Assembly (NCBI GenBank): GCA_021292165.1
Contig: CM037880.1
Location: 185,873,970-185,937,969 of the forward strand
Source of the DNA: Shinisaurus crocodilurus
Taxonomy: Eukaryota > Chordata > Lepidosauria > Squamata > Shinisauridae
Direction: 5' to 3'
Length of the DNA: 64,000 nucleotides
Position 1 is the first letter of the stretch, and each line of letters starts with the position of its first letter. This document shows, piece after piece, positions 10,806-22,539 of this stretch. The translations under genes were made by a program, and so were the position numbers. The notes under the pieces are model-generated. The model was not told the origin of the DNA. It ran no database searches and saw only the letters and a program-made list of their open reading frames with translations.

Positions 10806-12494
10806 CCATGGACTGTGTATACTCAGGCATCAGAGTCATCTTCAGATGAAGAAGTAAACTGGTGTGTATGCATCTCCCCATGTGACTGGAAGACAGTGGA
10901 AAGCTCTGAGTTGGCCAGGTCTGGTATAAATTGGAACCTGGGCCAGGCCATCCCATGAGGCAAGGTGAGGCACCCACGTCAGGAAGCAGAGTGGGAGGAG
11001 CAGCAAATTGCACCACTCCACCTCCACCAGGAGAACCCACCACCTCCAGCCTGTGCTCTGGAGAGCCCCACCAACCACTCTCCCACCATGGTATTTGCCG
11101 CAGTGAGAGAGTGGCTGTTGGGGCTCTCTGAAGCAGTCGCCTGCTCTCTGTTTCTCTCATAAAGTGCCCCCCCTTACTTTTGCCACCACCGCATTGGCTC
11201 TATGGAGAGCCTCGTGGTAGGAAGAAGCTGCTGCGGGGCTTTCATGAGAGACCCAGATGAGCTCTTGCGAGAGCCCCGCAACTACTGCTTCTAGCTGTGT
11301 GACTCTCCACGGAGCCAAAGTGGCAGCAAAGGGAAGGGGAAGGGAGAGCGATGCGGTGGCACCAGGAAGGGAGCATGATGCAGCTGCGGTGCATGTTCTC
11401 TCCCACTTCAGGCAGTGAAAGAGCTTGTGCCAGGGCTGGGTGCCTGCCTTTGCCTTCCCAGCACAGCAACGCCTTTTGCTTTCTGCACCCTCAGTGCTGT
11501 AGTGGTAAACCTTGAAGTGCAGGAGCGCATCATAGCAATGTGCATACACATACACACACCAAAAAGCAGCAGTACTCAGCATAATACCCACATTATTAGG
11601 ATAAGCATGACTTATCCTATGACTTATACTTACCTGGGAGTAATCTCCATTGAACTCAGCAGTGCTTACTTCTGACTGCATAGGCATTTATTTCTTTGTC
11701 GTTGAGCTTTAACAAAAAAAGATCTTTCAGAAGCTGAAATGCAACCTTTGGGTTGTATCCAATGTTAGTCTAACTTACCGTAAGTCCCGTTCACTTCAGT
11801 GGGTCTACTCTAAGCAGAACTAACCATTTAGCTTTTCATTAGAAATGCAAACAATTTTGCAAAGAAGTGCTACCATTTAAACCTACGGAGGGCAGGCTTC
11901 AGGCCTGCGGAATCTACTTTATTTTTACTAGAACCGCAAGGTCCACCATCTGGAGCCAGATGCAAGATGGTGGCTCGGAGCCATGGAATCAGTTACCTAC
12001 TGCCCCACATGAGCCGCTCACTGCGATGACCTGCTTACACAAATATGAATCTACATCTGAGCTACAGATCAGGATTCTAATTCAGACCTTTAAAAATGCT
12101 ATTGTTAATCAACAGGAAGTAGGAGACCCTTGCCAATCTATCAAAAATCACCCAATCTACCTTCTTCACACCTTTGATTTTAAACTATTAGCATGACGTT
12201 GGTACTCATTCTAAGAAAAGGAAAGAGTTTAATCATTTCCCTCATTATTTGACGTCCTGTATGCTAATCTGTCAGAAACTACAATAAAACTTGAACGCCT
12301 CTCTATCGCCCCATTCACTTGCCAGAACAATTATTCTAGCATAGAGCAGAAGTTCTCCCCTGCTCCTGCCCTGGAAAGATCAAAGGTCCCAGAGCTACAC
12401 ACCCTGTGTTTTCCGTTCCACTACACCACTGCTCTCCAAGCACAAGCCAGTAAGCCTAACAACCCAAGAATATCAATGAGAGGGAAATTAGATG
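10806..12494. other. Intergenic sequence with MITE fragments
   Basis: Contains fragments of small palindromic repeats at about 11600-11690 (reverse of the 'cttacttctgagtaa' family) and 11750-11830 ('gggttgtatccaatgttagtc'). Frames on both strands at 10.8-11.7 kb are in GC-rich, low-complexity-like sequence with no domain. Confidence 0.4.
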
Positions 12495-12645
12495 GCACAG
12501 CTTGTCTGAGCGTGGAAAGCTAAGCAGGGTAAGGCCTGGTTATCACTTGGATGGGAGACCCCTCCTCTAGTTTCCTGCATTGAGCAGGGGGTTGGACTTG
12601 ATAGCCTTGTAGGCTCCTTCCAACTCTATGATCTATGAAATCTAT
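12495..12645 (+). mobile_element. 5S rRNA-derived SINE with CR1-like tail, copy 3
   Basis: 5'-shortened copy beginning inside the head (CAGCTTGTCTGAGCGTGG), with the 5S-like TATCACTTGGATGGGAGACC and the CR1-like tail ending ATCTATGAAATCTAT. Confidence 0.85.
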
Positions 12646-14711
12646 CCTGACCCAAGAATGTTCAGCTAACACGTTTCAGAGAGTTCTAACTTCTGTCACT
12701 GCGATAATTAAACATGAGGGAGTAAATAATTAAACAAGACAGCTTTTTGACATTCTTTATTTTCAACCTGAAATGAGAATCTTAACATGACTGTAATATA
12801 ATTGTTTTTGCATCGTATAAACTCTGATGTTGGACAGGGGTTCTTCTTCTTTTTCTTCTTTAGCAGCAGTGACTTACTGTTTTAATTGTGTTTTTTGAAC
12901 AAGTTCATATTAATAACTGCTGGCAGTCTTTTTCAACTTTTAGAGTTTAATAAGAGTCTCTTTTCTTATGATTTGCAGCAGCAGTTTCATTCCTCCAAGC
13001 CATTATTCTTACATTCAAATTTAAGCCTTCAAAAGCCTACAGAGGCAATAGAGAAAACTATGTTCTGCACAGTGCAATGCTGGTAACTAATTAGGTTCTA
13101 ACTTAGTCTAATTATTCTGCATTATTTTTTTCCACATAAGGTTGTATAGAAGAGTATCAGCATGGATTTATTAAAGCCATTTCCCCCCCTGAATTATTTA
13201 AAATGGTTGACAATTTCAGCTTCCATTTAAAAAAAGAAAAAAAGAATCATGGTTCTAGTCCTCGAATGTGCATGCACAGTTTTTAAAATGTACACGCACA
13301 TTATCTGTAGAAGGTATTCCTGAACTTTTCTTTTCAGTTTCTCCTGTATAGTTCCATTCAGGCCTGGTTGCAGTTCCGCTTTGTATGAAGTGGGGGAGGA
13401 TCTCAAAGTAACAGTAGCCTAATACTTACATTAGGATAAACTACCATGTCACAAATAAGTGAGCAAGCTTATGAATTCATAAAAACTCTCCATCAGGCAG
13501 GACATTAAGCAAAACCAAAAAACACAACACACACACACACACTCCAAGAAGCCTGCTGAATCCATATATTCTGATTAATGCTAGAGGCTGCACTGAATAA
13601 CTGCTGGCTACACCAAATAATTGCTAGCTTTTCTATTTTCTATTTTCAAACAGAGAACAGCCACTCTACTTTACTGCTAGAGACTTGAGAGCAGGGATGA
13701 GGAACCGCTGGCCCATGGATCAAATTTGGCCCGCTAGGCCTCACCATCCATGAAGAGTTCATGCAAGGCCTCCCCACAAAGCCCCACCCCCTCAGGGAAG
13801 GAAGTGGAGTGGAAGAGCAGCTCCCAGCTAAGCTGTAGCCCCAAGGAGCATTCCTTGAGGCCATGACTCAGTCAACTTCACTCCCCCCTTGCCTTTCCTT
13901 GATCGGGAAGGTGAGGGACAGGTAAAGCTGGCTCCCAAATGAGTCTATTCCTCAAGATACAAATATACTTCTGAAAGTGACAATATACACAAAATTCAGG
14001 GACATACAGACAAGTACTTCAGTTCAACCAAACATTCATATAGCCCTGCACCTCTGGAAACGTCTGAAGAGAGTCATTGGCAGAAATACTATATCTTTAA
14101 AAAGGCAATTCTAATATCAAATTCTAAAGTTTAATGCACACACACCCTTTTTTTTTCCTCTTACAATCATGTGAACCCATCATAAATGCCATACAGCCCT
14201 AAGTGTTCCATAGGCAGCCCGATAACAACTCCCCATAAATAACTGGAGCATCAAGGGTTTGACATGACATTGATTGCCATGTAATTTCTTGAACCCAGTT
14301 TTTGGTGATGGAAATCTCTACGGCACTCAAACAACCTCCTCCCTCTTTTCTCTGGGGGCAGGAAGCTTTTTATGTGTCTGACAAGTTAATAAGGTGGCCT
14401 GTTACTCAGCCACATTTTCTTTTCAAATATGGAAATTCACAATCTGTGCAGCAAGCCACAATGAGAGAACCCCTTCCCCCTTTTGGCTCAAATTGCCCTT
14501 TCTACTCCTCCCAGAGACAGCCCAGAGAACAAAGAAGCTGTCTCTGGGCTGTCAGGCATTCTTCTGGTACGGTATTAGGATCTGAAGATACTAATGTTCT
14601 TATAATGCTCTGGTTTGCATACCCATGTGGCATTCTTATAATGAAGATGGTTGTGGGTAGTTTCAAGAGAGAACTTCAAAAGGAAGTACTTCTTTACATG
14701 TTGCATGATTA
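12646..14711. other. Intergenic sequence, mostly low copy
   Basis: No exon recognised. A hAT-like left end ('cagggatgaggaaccgctgg') lies near 13693 without a clear right end. Short CA run near 13530. Confidence 0.4.
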
Positions 14712-15158
14712 ATTTAGGGCACAATCCAATCAGGATGCCTGTAAACCTCTGAACTCGGTGGATTCTGGGCATCCTATGCAGGGCGGGGGGAGCGGGGGAG
14801 GCAATCTCCATCTCCCTGCTCCTCCCAGCCTGCAAGTCAGCTAAACAGCTGATTTTGGCTGCCTAGCTGTGGCACTCTGGAGGGGAAGGGATGGAGGCTG
14901 CCGTGCCACCAGCATACGTCACACCTTGATGGTCCCAGTCTTCTCCCCTCCCCCCCCACCAGAAGCCCCCTTTACCCCTTCTCCGAGGTCACTCTTATGA
15001 CCTTGGAGAAGCAGCCGGCGTGGTTCTTTCCATGCTGGCTGGGGTGGGGTGGGAGTGGGATCTGAGTGCGGATCCCCAGCTCCAGGGTTGGAGCTCTGTC
15101 TCCAACCTCAGATCTGGGAATCCAAAGAATTCGGATGCCGTCTAGGGGCCATAGGATC
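14712..15158 (+). mobile_element. GGGCACAATCC-end repeat family, copy 3
   Basis: Starts TTAGGGCACAATCCAATCAGG and continues GATGCCTGTAAACCTC, as in the copies at 29.56 and 53.48 kb; the right end is GGGGCCATAGGATCACTCTG. Orientation is opposite to copies 1 and 2. Non-coding. Confidence 0.65.
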
Positions 15159-15264
15159 ACTCTGTAATGGAATTTATTAGCTCAAGACATGGTGATGGCC
15201 ACTAGCATAGATAGGTGGGTAAAAAAGAAGAAAGGATTAGCAAATTCATAGGTCTATGGATGTA

Positions 15265-15392
15265 AAACCAAAATGGAGCCCCTAGGGTTGCTGTGAGGAA
15301 AAAATGGAGAAGAGGAGGAGGATTATGTAAGTCGCCTTGAGTTCCTTGCAGGAAAAAAGACGGGGTATAAATGTAATAAATAAATAAATAAA
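15265..15392 (+). mobile_element. tRNA-type SINE, 3' half
   Basis: Retains 'gtcgccttgagttccttgc', 'cggggtataaatgtaataaa' and an AAATAAATAAAT tail, the 3' half of a Sauria-type SINE. The tRNA-like head is absent. Confidence 0.65.
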
Positions 15393-16504
15393 TGATCAGG
15401 GGTAGTGTAATTGTCCCGAATTCCTGGGACCAACAGGGCATGCCGATCCTGTGAGCTTCCTATAGCTGGCCACTGTTAGAGACAGAATGTTAGACTAGTT
15501 GGATTCTTGGTCTAATCCTGCAAGTGAATGTTAAAGGGCAGGGAAGCTTCAAGCAGAGTTAACCAGGTAGCTTGAACCCCAATGCCCATCTGCTAGGAAG
15601 GGTAATATAAAGGAAGAAGCAGTAGGTATCCTGCTTATGACAGCACTGCAACAGGTCTCCAGAGGTTTTGCTAGGGCCAGTTTCAAAGGCAAGGTCAGGG
15701 GGCAGTCCAAACACAGTGAAAGCCAAAGAAAAGCTGATGCACAGATACTGACCCAGCACTATAGAGCTGAAGGCTTTTAAAGCTGGAGCTTCAGAACAGT
15801 ATCTGCAAGCCATCAGGGCCACCTGAGGAATAGTCTACTCATGAGTAGAGCCCTGTTCACAAGTATATCTCTATTCACGAGGAGTCCTTATCCCTCAGGT
15901 GGGCACTCCTGTGTCTGGTACCCAACTGAGCATACACCTTCAGACACCTGCACTCCCTGGGGCTAGGTGATCACTTGGTATCTGCCTCCAAGTCCAAGTG
16001 GGGGCTAGGTATGTCTTGAGCAGAGGGTTCGATGGCCATCTCCCCCAAGGGCCCAGATCCTTGTGATCTGCCTCAAGGTCCCTCAGCACAGGCAGCTCCT
16101 CCATGATGTTCAACTCAGGGGGACTCCAGGTCATCTTCTGAAGACAAGACCTCCAGAGGGGACATGACAGGAGGTAGGACTGCCTGAAGGTATGCATCAA
16201 CCAGTTGTCTGGAAAGTAGAGGACACAGAGGCTGTGGAGACTAGTGCACTGAGACACCTGGAGTCTGGGGTCCTGGGATCCCATGACCACCAGCTCCTGT
16301 GACTGAGGCAGTTATACATAGTGTGATCAGTTGGGGAGATGATATACAAGGCATGCACAGAAACTGGGAAAATGTTGCACTGCTCTTTGATTATTCATCA
16401 ACTATGAGTCACTTGATAATAGAGAGCAGGAGAGTAATACAGTTCTGAAACTTGTAAAAATAACTCCTATTGCATGTTTCCAACCTCATCTACTTGTCTC
16501 TCAT
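15393..16504. other. Intergenic sequence, possible LTR-like fragment
   Basis: The block at about 15900-16300 resembles, in composition and in short motifs such as 'ccatctcccccaagggccc', the unclassified repeat at 45.7-46.1 kb. No gene seen. Confidence 0.3.
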
Positions 16505-16544
16505 TTCATAGATTTCATAGATCATAGAGTTGGAAGGAGCCTAG
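16505..16544 (-). mobile_element. 5S-type SINE tail fragment
   Basis: Only the 3' tail is present, in reverse ('ttcatagatttcatagatca', then 'tagagttggaaggagcct'). Confidence 0.6.
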
Positions 16545-16562
16545 CTGTTTCCTGTTATTGAT

Positions 16563-17460
16563 GAGAACATAGGAACGGCCATGCTGGATCAGACCAAATC
16601 CAGCATTCTCTTCCATGGTGGCCAACCAGATGCCTATGGATATGCCACAAGGAGGACATTAGCACAATAACACTCCCCCACTCATGTTCCCCAGCAACAG
16701 GAATTCAACTGCTTCCAATACTGAAGGTAACATATAAACCACTGATAGCTTTACCCTCCATGTTTTGTCTAACTCCCTTTTAAAGCTGTCCAGGTTGCTG
16801 GCCATCATGCCTTCTTGTGGTAGAGAATTCCATAGTTTAACTATGTGCTGTGAGAAGAAGTACTTCCTTTTATCTGTCCTGAACCTCCCACCATTCAGCT
16901 TCCTTGGATGACCCCAGGTTCTAGCATTATGAAAGAGGGATACAACTTCTTCCTATCCACTTCTTCACACCATACATAATTTTGTACACCTCACTCACCT
17001 TTTTTCTAAACTAAACAGCCCCAAACATTGTAATCTGTCCTCATAGGCAAATTGCTCCAGCCCCTTGATCATTTTGGTTGCCCTTTTCTGCACCTTCTCC
17101 AGCTCTACAATATCTTCTTTGAGGTGTGGTGACTATGACAGTGTACACAGTATTCCAAGTGTGGTCACACTATTGGTTGTATAAAGGCATTATGATATTG
17201 CCAGTTTTGTTTCCTTTCCTAATGATCCACAACATGGAATTTGCCTTTTTCACAGCAGCTGCATACTAGGTCAATATTTTCATCGAGCTATCCACCACAA
17301 CCCCAGATCTCTTTCTTAATCAGTCACTGCCAGCTCAGACCCCATCAACCACCCTAAATAATTTGCTTTAATCAGCAAACTTGGCCACCTTACTGGTTAA
17401 CATAATTTATGAAAAAGTAAAAAAAGCACTGATCCAAATCTTTGGGGACCCCACTGTTTG
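16563..17460 (-). mobile_element. CR1 LINE, 3' portion
   Basis: The reverse strand reads into the CR1 reverse-transcriptase C-terminus and 3' UTR. Landmarks are 'tgctggatcagaccaaatcc', 'ccccagcaacaggaattc' and 'cagtattccaagtgtggtc'. Same subfamily as 34551-35900. Many stops; inactive. Confidence 0.75.
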
Positions 17461-17694
17461 CATTCCACATTCTCCTTAGAAAGTCATGGAAACTGAGTGG
17501 TTAGATTCTTTTATAGAAATAATATCTGCCTTGCAAGCTAATCTAAGAATCATTCATGCTTTTTCAGAGTGAGTTGGACTCATCAGGCTGGTAGGGAGAA
17601 GAGGAAAGGGAATGTGAATAAGACAAGCAAAGATGCAAGCAAATACTTCTTTAACATAAATTTCTGCTGTTCTGTACATTTCAGCCAGAAGTCA

Positions 17695-18010
17695 TTGAAC
17701 ATATGTGATGGGGCCTTCTCAGTGGTGGTCCCTGCCCTATGGAACTCTCTGCCAAGAGATATATACCTGGCTCCATCTTTTGTTTTTTTTAACAGGCTTT
17801 TCAAAACATATTTGTTTTCTTTGGCTTTTAATTGAAAGGCTTTATTATGCATGCCCTTTTTGTTACTAGTTTATTTTTACATTTGTTTAAAATTAATTTA
17901 TGATGTTATGAACTTGTTATATTGATATAGAATTGTATGTTTTATATTGTAAGTTGCCTTGGAAAGACTGTAATCTTGACAAATGGCTAAGAAATGCATG
18001 CAATACATAC
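17695..18010 (+). mobile_element. L2-like LINE 3' end
   Basis: The sense strand encodes the terminal ORF2 motif AFSVVVPALWNSLPRD followed by FKTYLFSLAFN, then a T-rich 3' UTR and 'gtaagttgccttggaaagac'. This 'FSV-ALWNSLP' ending is typical of L2-like LINE ORF2 proteins in reptiles. 5'-truncated and inactive. Confidence 0.65.
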
Positions 18011-18249
18011 ATAAAATAGGGAAGGACCTACCAAGTATCATCAGATTCTACAGTATCAGCAAAGCTGTCCAAGATGTTTTGATGCCTTTCTCAAAAAATC
18101 CAAATGGCACCCCCAGCCCGTGTACAAACAGACACAGAAAGAGAGACACACAGACAGATACTGATTATGTCCAACAGTAAGTTCTCCCATAATAATCAAC
18201 AGACATCCAGACTGCTGTTCCCACTCATTAAACTGGGGTGTGCAGAGGA

Positions 18250-19230
18250 AAACATATCTTTTCAACATATCTCCCGGTTCTCTTCAACATTTTTATTAAT
18301 GACTTGGATGAGGAGGTACAGGGAATGCTTTTCAAATTTGCAGATGACATAAAGTTGGGTGGAACAGCTAATACTCTGGAAGACAGAAACAAAAAAGTGA
18401 CCTCGATAGGCTGGAGAGCTGGGCCGAAAACAACAGAATGAAATTTAATAGGGATAAATGCCAAGTGCTGCACCTAGGGAGAGGAAACCAAATGCAGAGT
18501 TACAGAATGGGGGACACTTGGCTCAACAATACTACAAGTGAGAAGGATCTTGGAATTGTGGTAGATCACAAACTGAATATGAGCCAGCAATGCGATGTGG
18601 CTGCAAAGAAGGCAAATGCAATTTTGGGCTGTATTAATAGAAGTATAGCTTCCAAATCGTGTGAAGTGATAATTCCCCTTTCCTCAGCACTGGTTAGGCC
18701 TCATCTTGAGTACTGTGTCCAGTCCTGGGCACCACACTTTAAGAAGGACGTAGACAAACTGGAGAGGGTTCAGAGGCAGGCAACAAGAATGATACAGGGA
18801 CTGGAAACAAGCCCCTATGAGGAGAGACTGAAAGAACTGGGCATGTTTAGCCTTCAGAAGAGGAGACTGAGGGGAGATATGATCGCACTCTTCCAGTACT
18901 TGAAGGGATGTCACACAGAGTAGGGCCAGGATCTCTTCTCGATCATCCCAGTTTGCAGGACACAGAATAATGGGCTCAAGTTACAGGAACCTAGATTCCA
19001 CCTAAACATCAGGAAAAAATTCCTGACTGTCAGAGCAATAAGACAATGGAATCAACTACCTGGGGAGGTGGTGGGCTCTCCCAATCTGGAGGCATTCAAG
19101 GTGCAGCTGGACAGCCATCTGTCAGGGATGCTTTGAGTTAGATTCCTGCATTGAGCAGGGGGTTGGACTCAATGGCCTTGTAAGCCCCTTCCAACTCTAC
19201 TTTTCTATGATTCTATGATTCTATGATATT
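18250..19230 (+). mobile_element. CR1 LINE, 3' portion
   Basis: Covers the RT catalytic segment through the 3' end, closing with GGGGGTTGGACTCAATGG, CCCCTTCCAACTCTAC and three copies of TTCTATGA. 5'-truncated. The tail is the same sequence that the 5S-derived SINEs carry. Confidence 0.85.
18262..18923 (+). pseudogene. Broken CR1 reverse transcriptase C-terminus
   Basis: The first frame encodes FNIFINDLDEEV and the catalytic FADD box (LFKFADDIKLGGT). The reading frame shifts near 18400-18440, and a second frame continues with [39 protein letters not shown] and KLERVQRQATRMIQGL, all CR1 RT hallmarks. It ends at an in-frame stop at 18921-18923 ('cagagtag') before the usual C-terminus. No functional protein is expected. 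Confidence 0.8.
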
Positions 19231-19381
19231 ACTTGGTTGTGTGCCTTGCTTCATCTCTGTCCTGCTTCCCACTTCACTGGCCTTAATGCCACCAGTTGAG
19301 GCAGGATTCCCTTTGAGTAACATGGAGTGGCCTAGGGCTTGGGGACTTGATGCTGCTAAGGGTGGAAGGATGACTCTAATA

Positions 19382-19720
19382 CAGGGCTGGGCAATACGCA
19401 GCCCATGGGCCATATGTGGCCCTCACTGCCTCCCACAGCTCCTGCTGCCACCAAAATTAGCTGCAGCAGCCAAAAAAAAACAAAACACATCCATTTACTG
19501 CTATGGAGTGGTAAATAGGTCAAATGTATTTTGTTCTCAAGCTAAATTTGACCTACTTACCACTCCATAGCAGTTTTCCACTGAATTTCAGTGGCAAACC
19601 ACCAACCTTTTTTTGCTACCACTGCCCTGCAGAATTTGAGCAGTTGCAGCAGAACTGCGGCTTCTGATGGGGTCGGGGGAGAAATGGCCCCTGGACACCC
19701 TGAAGTTGCACACCCCTGTT
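19382..19720. mobile_element. Non-autonomous hAT-like element, family B
   Basis: Ends CAGGGCTGGGCAATACGCAG and, inverted, TTGCACACCCCTG; flanks (CTCTAATA and TTCTAACT) are compatible with a decayed 8-bp duplication. It belongs to a loose group with 23324-23614, 30444-30695 and 33977-34251, which share a 'tgtggccc' left block and a 'cccaccc...gccc' body. No transposase. Confidence 0.55.
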
Positions 19721-19761
19721 CTAACTGTCTGGGAAACATATCCATTCTTCATGCACTATAG

Positions 19762-19884
19762 CAGTGTTCTCCAACCTTGTTTTTGGCCTACAATTCCCAG
19801 CATGCCCCAGCCAGCATAGCTGGCTGGGGCATGCTGGGAGTTGTAGGCCAAAAACATCTGGGGACCCAAGGTTGGAGAATACTG
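19762..19884. mobile_element. Palindromic hAT MITE, family C copy 1
   Basis: A 123-bp hairpin element. Ends are CAGTGTTCTCCAACCTTG and its inverse GGTTGGAGAATACTG; the arms share TTTTTGGCCTACAA and CCCAGCATGCCCCAGCCAGC in inverse. Flanking 8-mers CACTATAG (19754-19761) and CTCTATAG (19885-19892) differ at one base, fitting a hAT target duplication. Close relative at 61787-61920. Confidence 0.8.
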
Positions 19885-20170
19885 CTCTATAGCCAGACCG
19901 ATTGAAGAGTGGGCTACACTAGCTGCCTTCAGACATACAATGAACGTGGCAAGGTACTGAGAGAAGCTAGTAATTTCTTATTTTGGAGAGAATGGCAAAC
20001 AATGAAAAGAAGCAACATATGCATGCATTTTACCCAAATGTGAACCCTGATTCATCGATTTCTTCCCAATTTAAGTCATTGCTGTGGTGAGGCAAGCTTT
20101 GCTATGACTGGAACAATGCAGCTAAGTGACTCGGTCCTGCGCTGTAACTGTTTGGAAAGCTGCAGGGCAT

Positions 20171-20191
20171 TTCAGCACCAAGGACAGCTCA
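20171..20191 (+). promoter_or_regulatory. RE1/NRSE-like REST binding site upstream of STMN2
   Basis: The 17-base core TTCAGCACCAAGGACAG matches the RE1 consensus NTYAGMRCCNNRGMSAG completely; over 21 positions it differs from the canonical site at three. REST/NRSF binds such sites and silences neuronal genes outside neurons. SCG10/STMN2 is one of the genes in which this silencer was first defined, with the site upstream of the promoter. Here it lies about 4.9 kb upstream of the start codon in apparently low-copy sequence (about 19.9-20.3 kb) between two insertions, which may explain the larger distance. Function is inferred. Confidence 0.7.
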
Positions 20192-20298
20192 ACACTCTTG
20201 CTTGAGCCTCGTAGACTAGTCCTGACAAAGATCATGTGTGCTGTAGTCACAAACCAATAACTATGACTCTTTTGTTCTGCATCCGGATTGTGAGTTGG

Positions 20299-20464
20299 TT
20301 TCATAGATTTCATAGATATAGAGTTGGAAGGAGCCTACAAGGCTATCCAACTCCCTGCACAATGCAGGAAACTAGAGGAGGGGTCTCCCATCCAAGTAAT
20401 AACCAGGCCTGACCCTGCTTAGCTTTCCATGCTCAGACAAGCTGAGCCAGAAGTAAGCCACAGG
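20299..20464 (-). mobile_element. 5S rRNA-derived SINE with CR1-like tail, copy 4
   Basis: Full-length reverse copy: it begins with the reverse tail (TTTCATAGATTTCATAGAT) and ends with GCTTAGCTTTCCATGCTCAG, the reverse of the 5S-like head. GGTCTCCCATCCAAGTAATA is the reverse of the 5S C-box region. Confidence 0.85.
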
Positions 20465-20779
20465 CCTCTGTTTCTTGTCCTAGATTCGAGAAGAAGCTCA
20501 AAGAAGCAGGATTTTGATGAGCATCCAAAAATAGTTCACAGGGTTTAGGGCTCTTCCTACATCAACCTCCTTCCAACCTCAGACTCACCATCCTTCTCTC
20601 ACTTCACCAATAACACTTGTCCCTCCCCCCAGGACCTTTCAGTGCATCAGAGCACTTCAGTCTAGAAAAAAATCAGCTCCCTGACTTCTCCAAATCAGCA
20701 GCACAGTATCTTCTCATTCCTGATCCATACTTATTATTATAATATTTATAACCAATGAACCTGGAGTTGTGGATATAGG

Positions 20780-20875
20780 AATTACAACATTTCAGTGGGG
20801 ATTTGAACCCAGATCTCCCTCAACAAAGTCCAAGGTTCTACCCCTTACACTTTAGCACCATACCAACAATCCAAC
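20780..20875 (-). mobile_element. tRNA-type SINE head fragment
   Basis: The reverse complement carries a B-box-like GGGTTCAAATCC ('ggggatttgaacccagatct' on the + strand) followed by a decayed A-box half. Partial and old. Confidence 0.5.
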
Positions 20876-21699
20876 CCCGCTTCCTGTCCCAATTGCTTAA
20901 ACCGAACAGGAGACCCTTCTTCCTCCAATTGCTTACTGTCCTCCTTTACCAGCTCAGGGGTTTTGCCAACCGGACACATATATCAGTTGTAACTGAGTTT
21001 ATCACCAAAAGCCTGTCTCCCCACCCCTCTCCACACACACACTTTACAACAAATATCCCAAGAGCTGCCAAGTCCTGGCACAAACAGAGATTGGAAGGAA
21101 GGTGTGGTCCCCCATCACAGTGCTGCAGTGATAATGGGCACCTACTGAATTCATGGTCTCTGAATATAGTTCTTAAAGACATGAAAGCACCCTATATAAC
21201 TCTAGACCTTACAGATCTAAGCACCTCTCAACATTCTTCTTCTATTCAAACAGGATCTACTACAAGCCCTATAAATAGTAATAAGCGGGGTGAACTGGAT
21301 CATGTAGTCTTGGCTGTAGCTTATGGTGTCCTCCAATGAAAACTCTTTGGGCTTGTCAGGAACTCCTGGTCCATGTACTGGAGTAACAATGGCTATATCC
21401 CCAAGTCCATGAAAGACAACAACTGTAGAATAGCTACTGGTGCCATGTTCCCAGTTATGGCATACCTAGACCACACTATGGCAAGTTCCTTCAAGCAATC
21501 TCAAATATGACCAAGTCCAAATTTTTGATCCGAATCAGGATCCCTTGTCTCCTAAATGGATCTAAACATATTTGTTCATGTACTAGAATCAGTCATAGAA
21601 CTAGAAGAGCCTCAAGGAATTGCTTGTTTGTTTTTAAATTAATTAACTAAAAGTGCATTAAACATGTGAGCAGGGACAGGGACATGCTGAGTATACAGG
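20876..21699. other. Intergenic sequence, no gene seen
   Basis: A 178-codon open frame spans 20803-21339 but has no domain, no codon-level sign of selection that I can see, and begins in a SINE fragment. I do not call it a gene. Confidence 0.4.
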
Positions 21700-21856
21700 C
21701 CTGTGGCTCATGCTGGTTCAGCTTGTCTGAGCATGGAAAGTTAAGCAGGGTCAGGCCTGGTTATTACTTGGATGGGAGACTCCTCCTCTAGTTTCCTGCA
21801 TTGAGCAGGGGGTTGGACTCGTAGGCCCCTTCCAACTCTATGATCCTATGATCCTA
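21700..21856 (+). mobile_element. 5S rRNA-derived SINE with CR1-like tail, copy 5
   Basis: Head CTGTGGCTCATGCTGG, 5S-like GTTAAGCAGGGTCAGGCCTG and TTACTTGGATGGGAGAC, CR1-like tail with a small deletion after GGTTGGACTCG, ending ATCCTATGATCCTA. Confidence 0.85.
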
Positions 21857-22170
21857 AATGCCCCTGAAGCCTGCCCTCAGGCATCTGAGTGCCTAGTGTG
21901 GAAGTCTGCAGGGGGGGAGACCTTCAAGTGTACAACTGAAGGCACAGATACTTCCACATGATTTGGAACCCCAACAGTGCAGGGTTCCAGATTGCATGGA
22001 AGTCTCCACATGTACAGCTCTACTCATGAAGACCTCCACCTGCAGACATCCATGCTCTATGCACAGATGCTTGACGGCAGAGCTATTGGAGCATGCGATG
22101 CTGGGGGTGGGGCTATGCAGCATGACACCATCCCCACTTGCATGTTTTAGTTAATGCCTGAATGAAGATA

Positions 22171-22429
22171 CAGTAATGCCTTGGATTGCAAGTAACTTGG
22201 TCTGAGAGCGTTTTGCAAGACAAGCAAAAAAAAATTAAAAATTTTGACTTGATAAACGAGCAAGGTCTTGCAAGACAACGTAGGGATGTAACCGCTCGCC
22301 TCGAGCGGGCGTAGCGGGCCAAAATCAGGCCCCGCTCACGCCCGCCAGAGACTCGCTTTGATATAAGAGTGTTTTGGATTACAAGCACGGTTCCGGAACA
22401 AATTATGCTTGCAATCCAAGGTATTACTG
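22171..22429 (+). mobile_element. Tc1/mariner (Tigger-like) MITE, copy 1
   Basis: Terminal inverted repeats CAGTAATGCCTTGGATTGCA and (inverse) TGCAATCCAAGGTATTACTG, flanked by TA on both sides (22169-22170, 22430-22431), as expected for Tc1/mariner elements. The middle (about 22284-22358) is a separate GC-rich palindromic block (CCGCTCGCCTCGAGCGGGCG) that is also present in the copy at 57566 but not in that at 47762. Confidence 0.8.
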
Positions 22430-22539
22430 TATATTGTAAGATTCTTTGTGAAGTCTTTTTGCCTTAAAAATGGGGCATAAATACTTAAATAGATAAATAA
22501 AATACTGTAAGATCTCATCTTGGAGATTTGGGGCAGGAT

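Noticed and set aside
20803..21339. 178-codon open frame upstream of STMN2
   Set aside because: Begins in a SINE fragment, low complexity in part, no homologue I recognise.
872..21856. 5S rRNA genes at five places
   Set aside because: The match covers only the internal region, the 5' part is replaced, and all copies continue into a CR1-type tail. They are SINEs.
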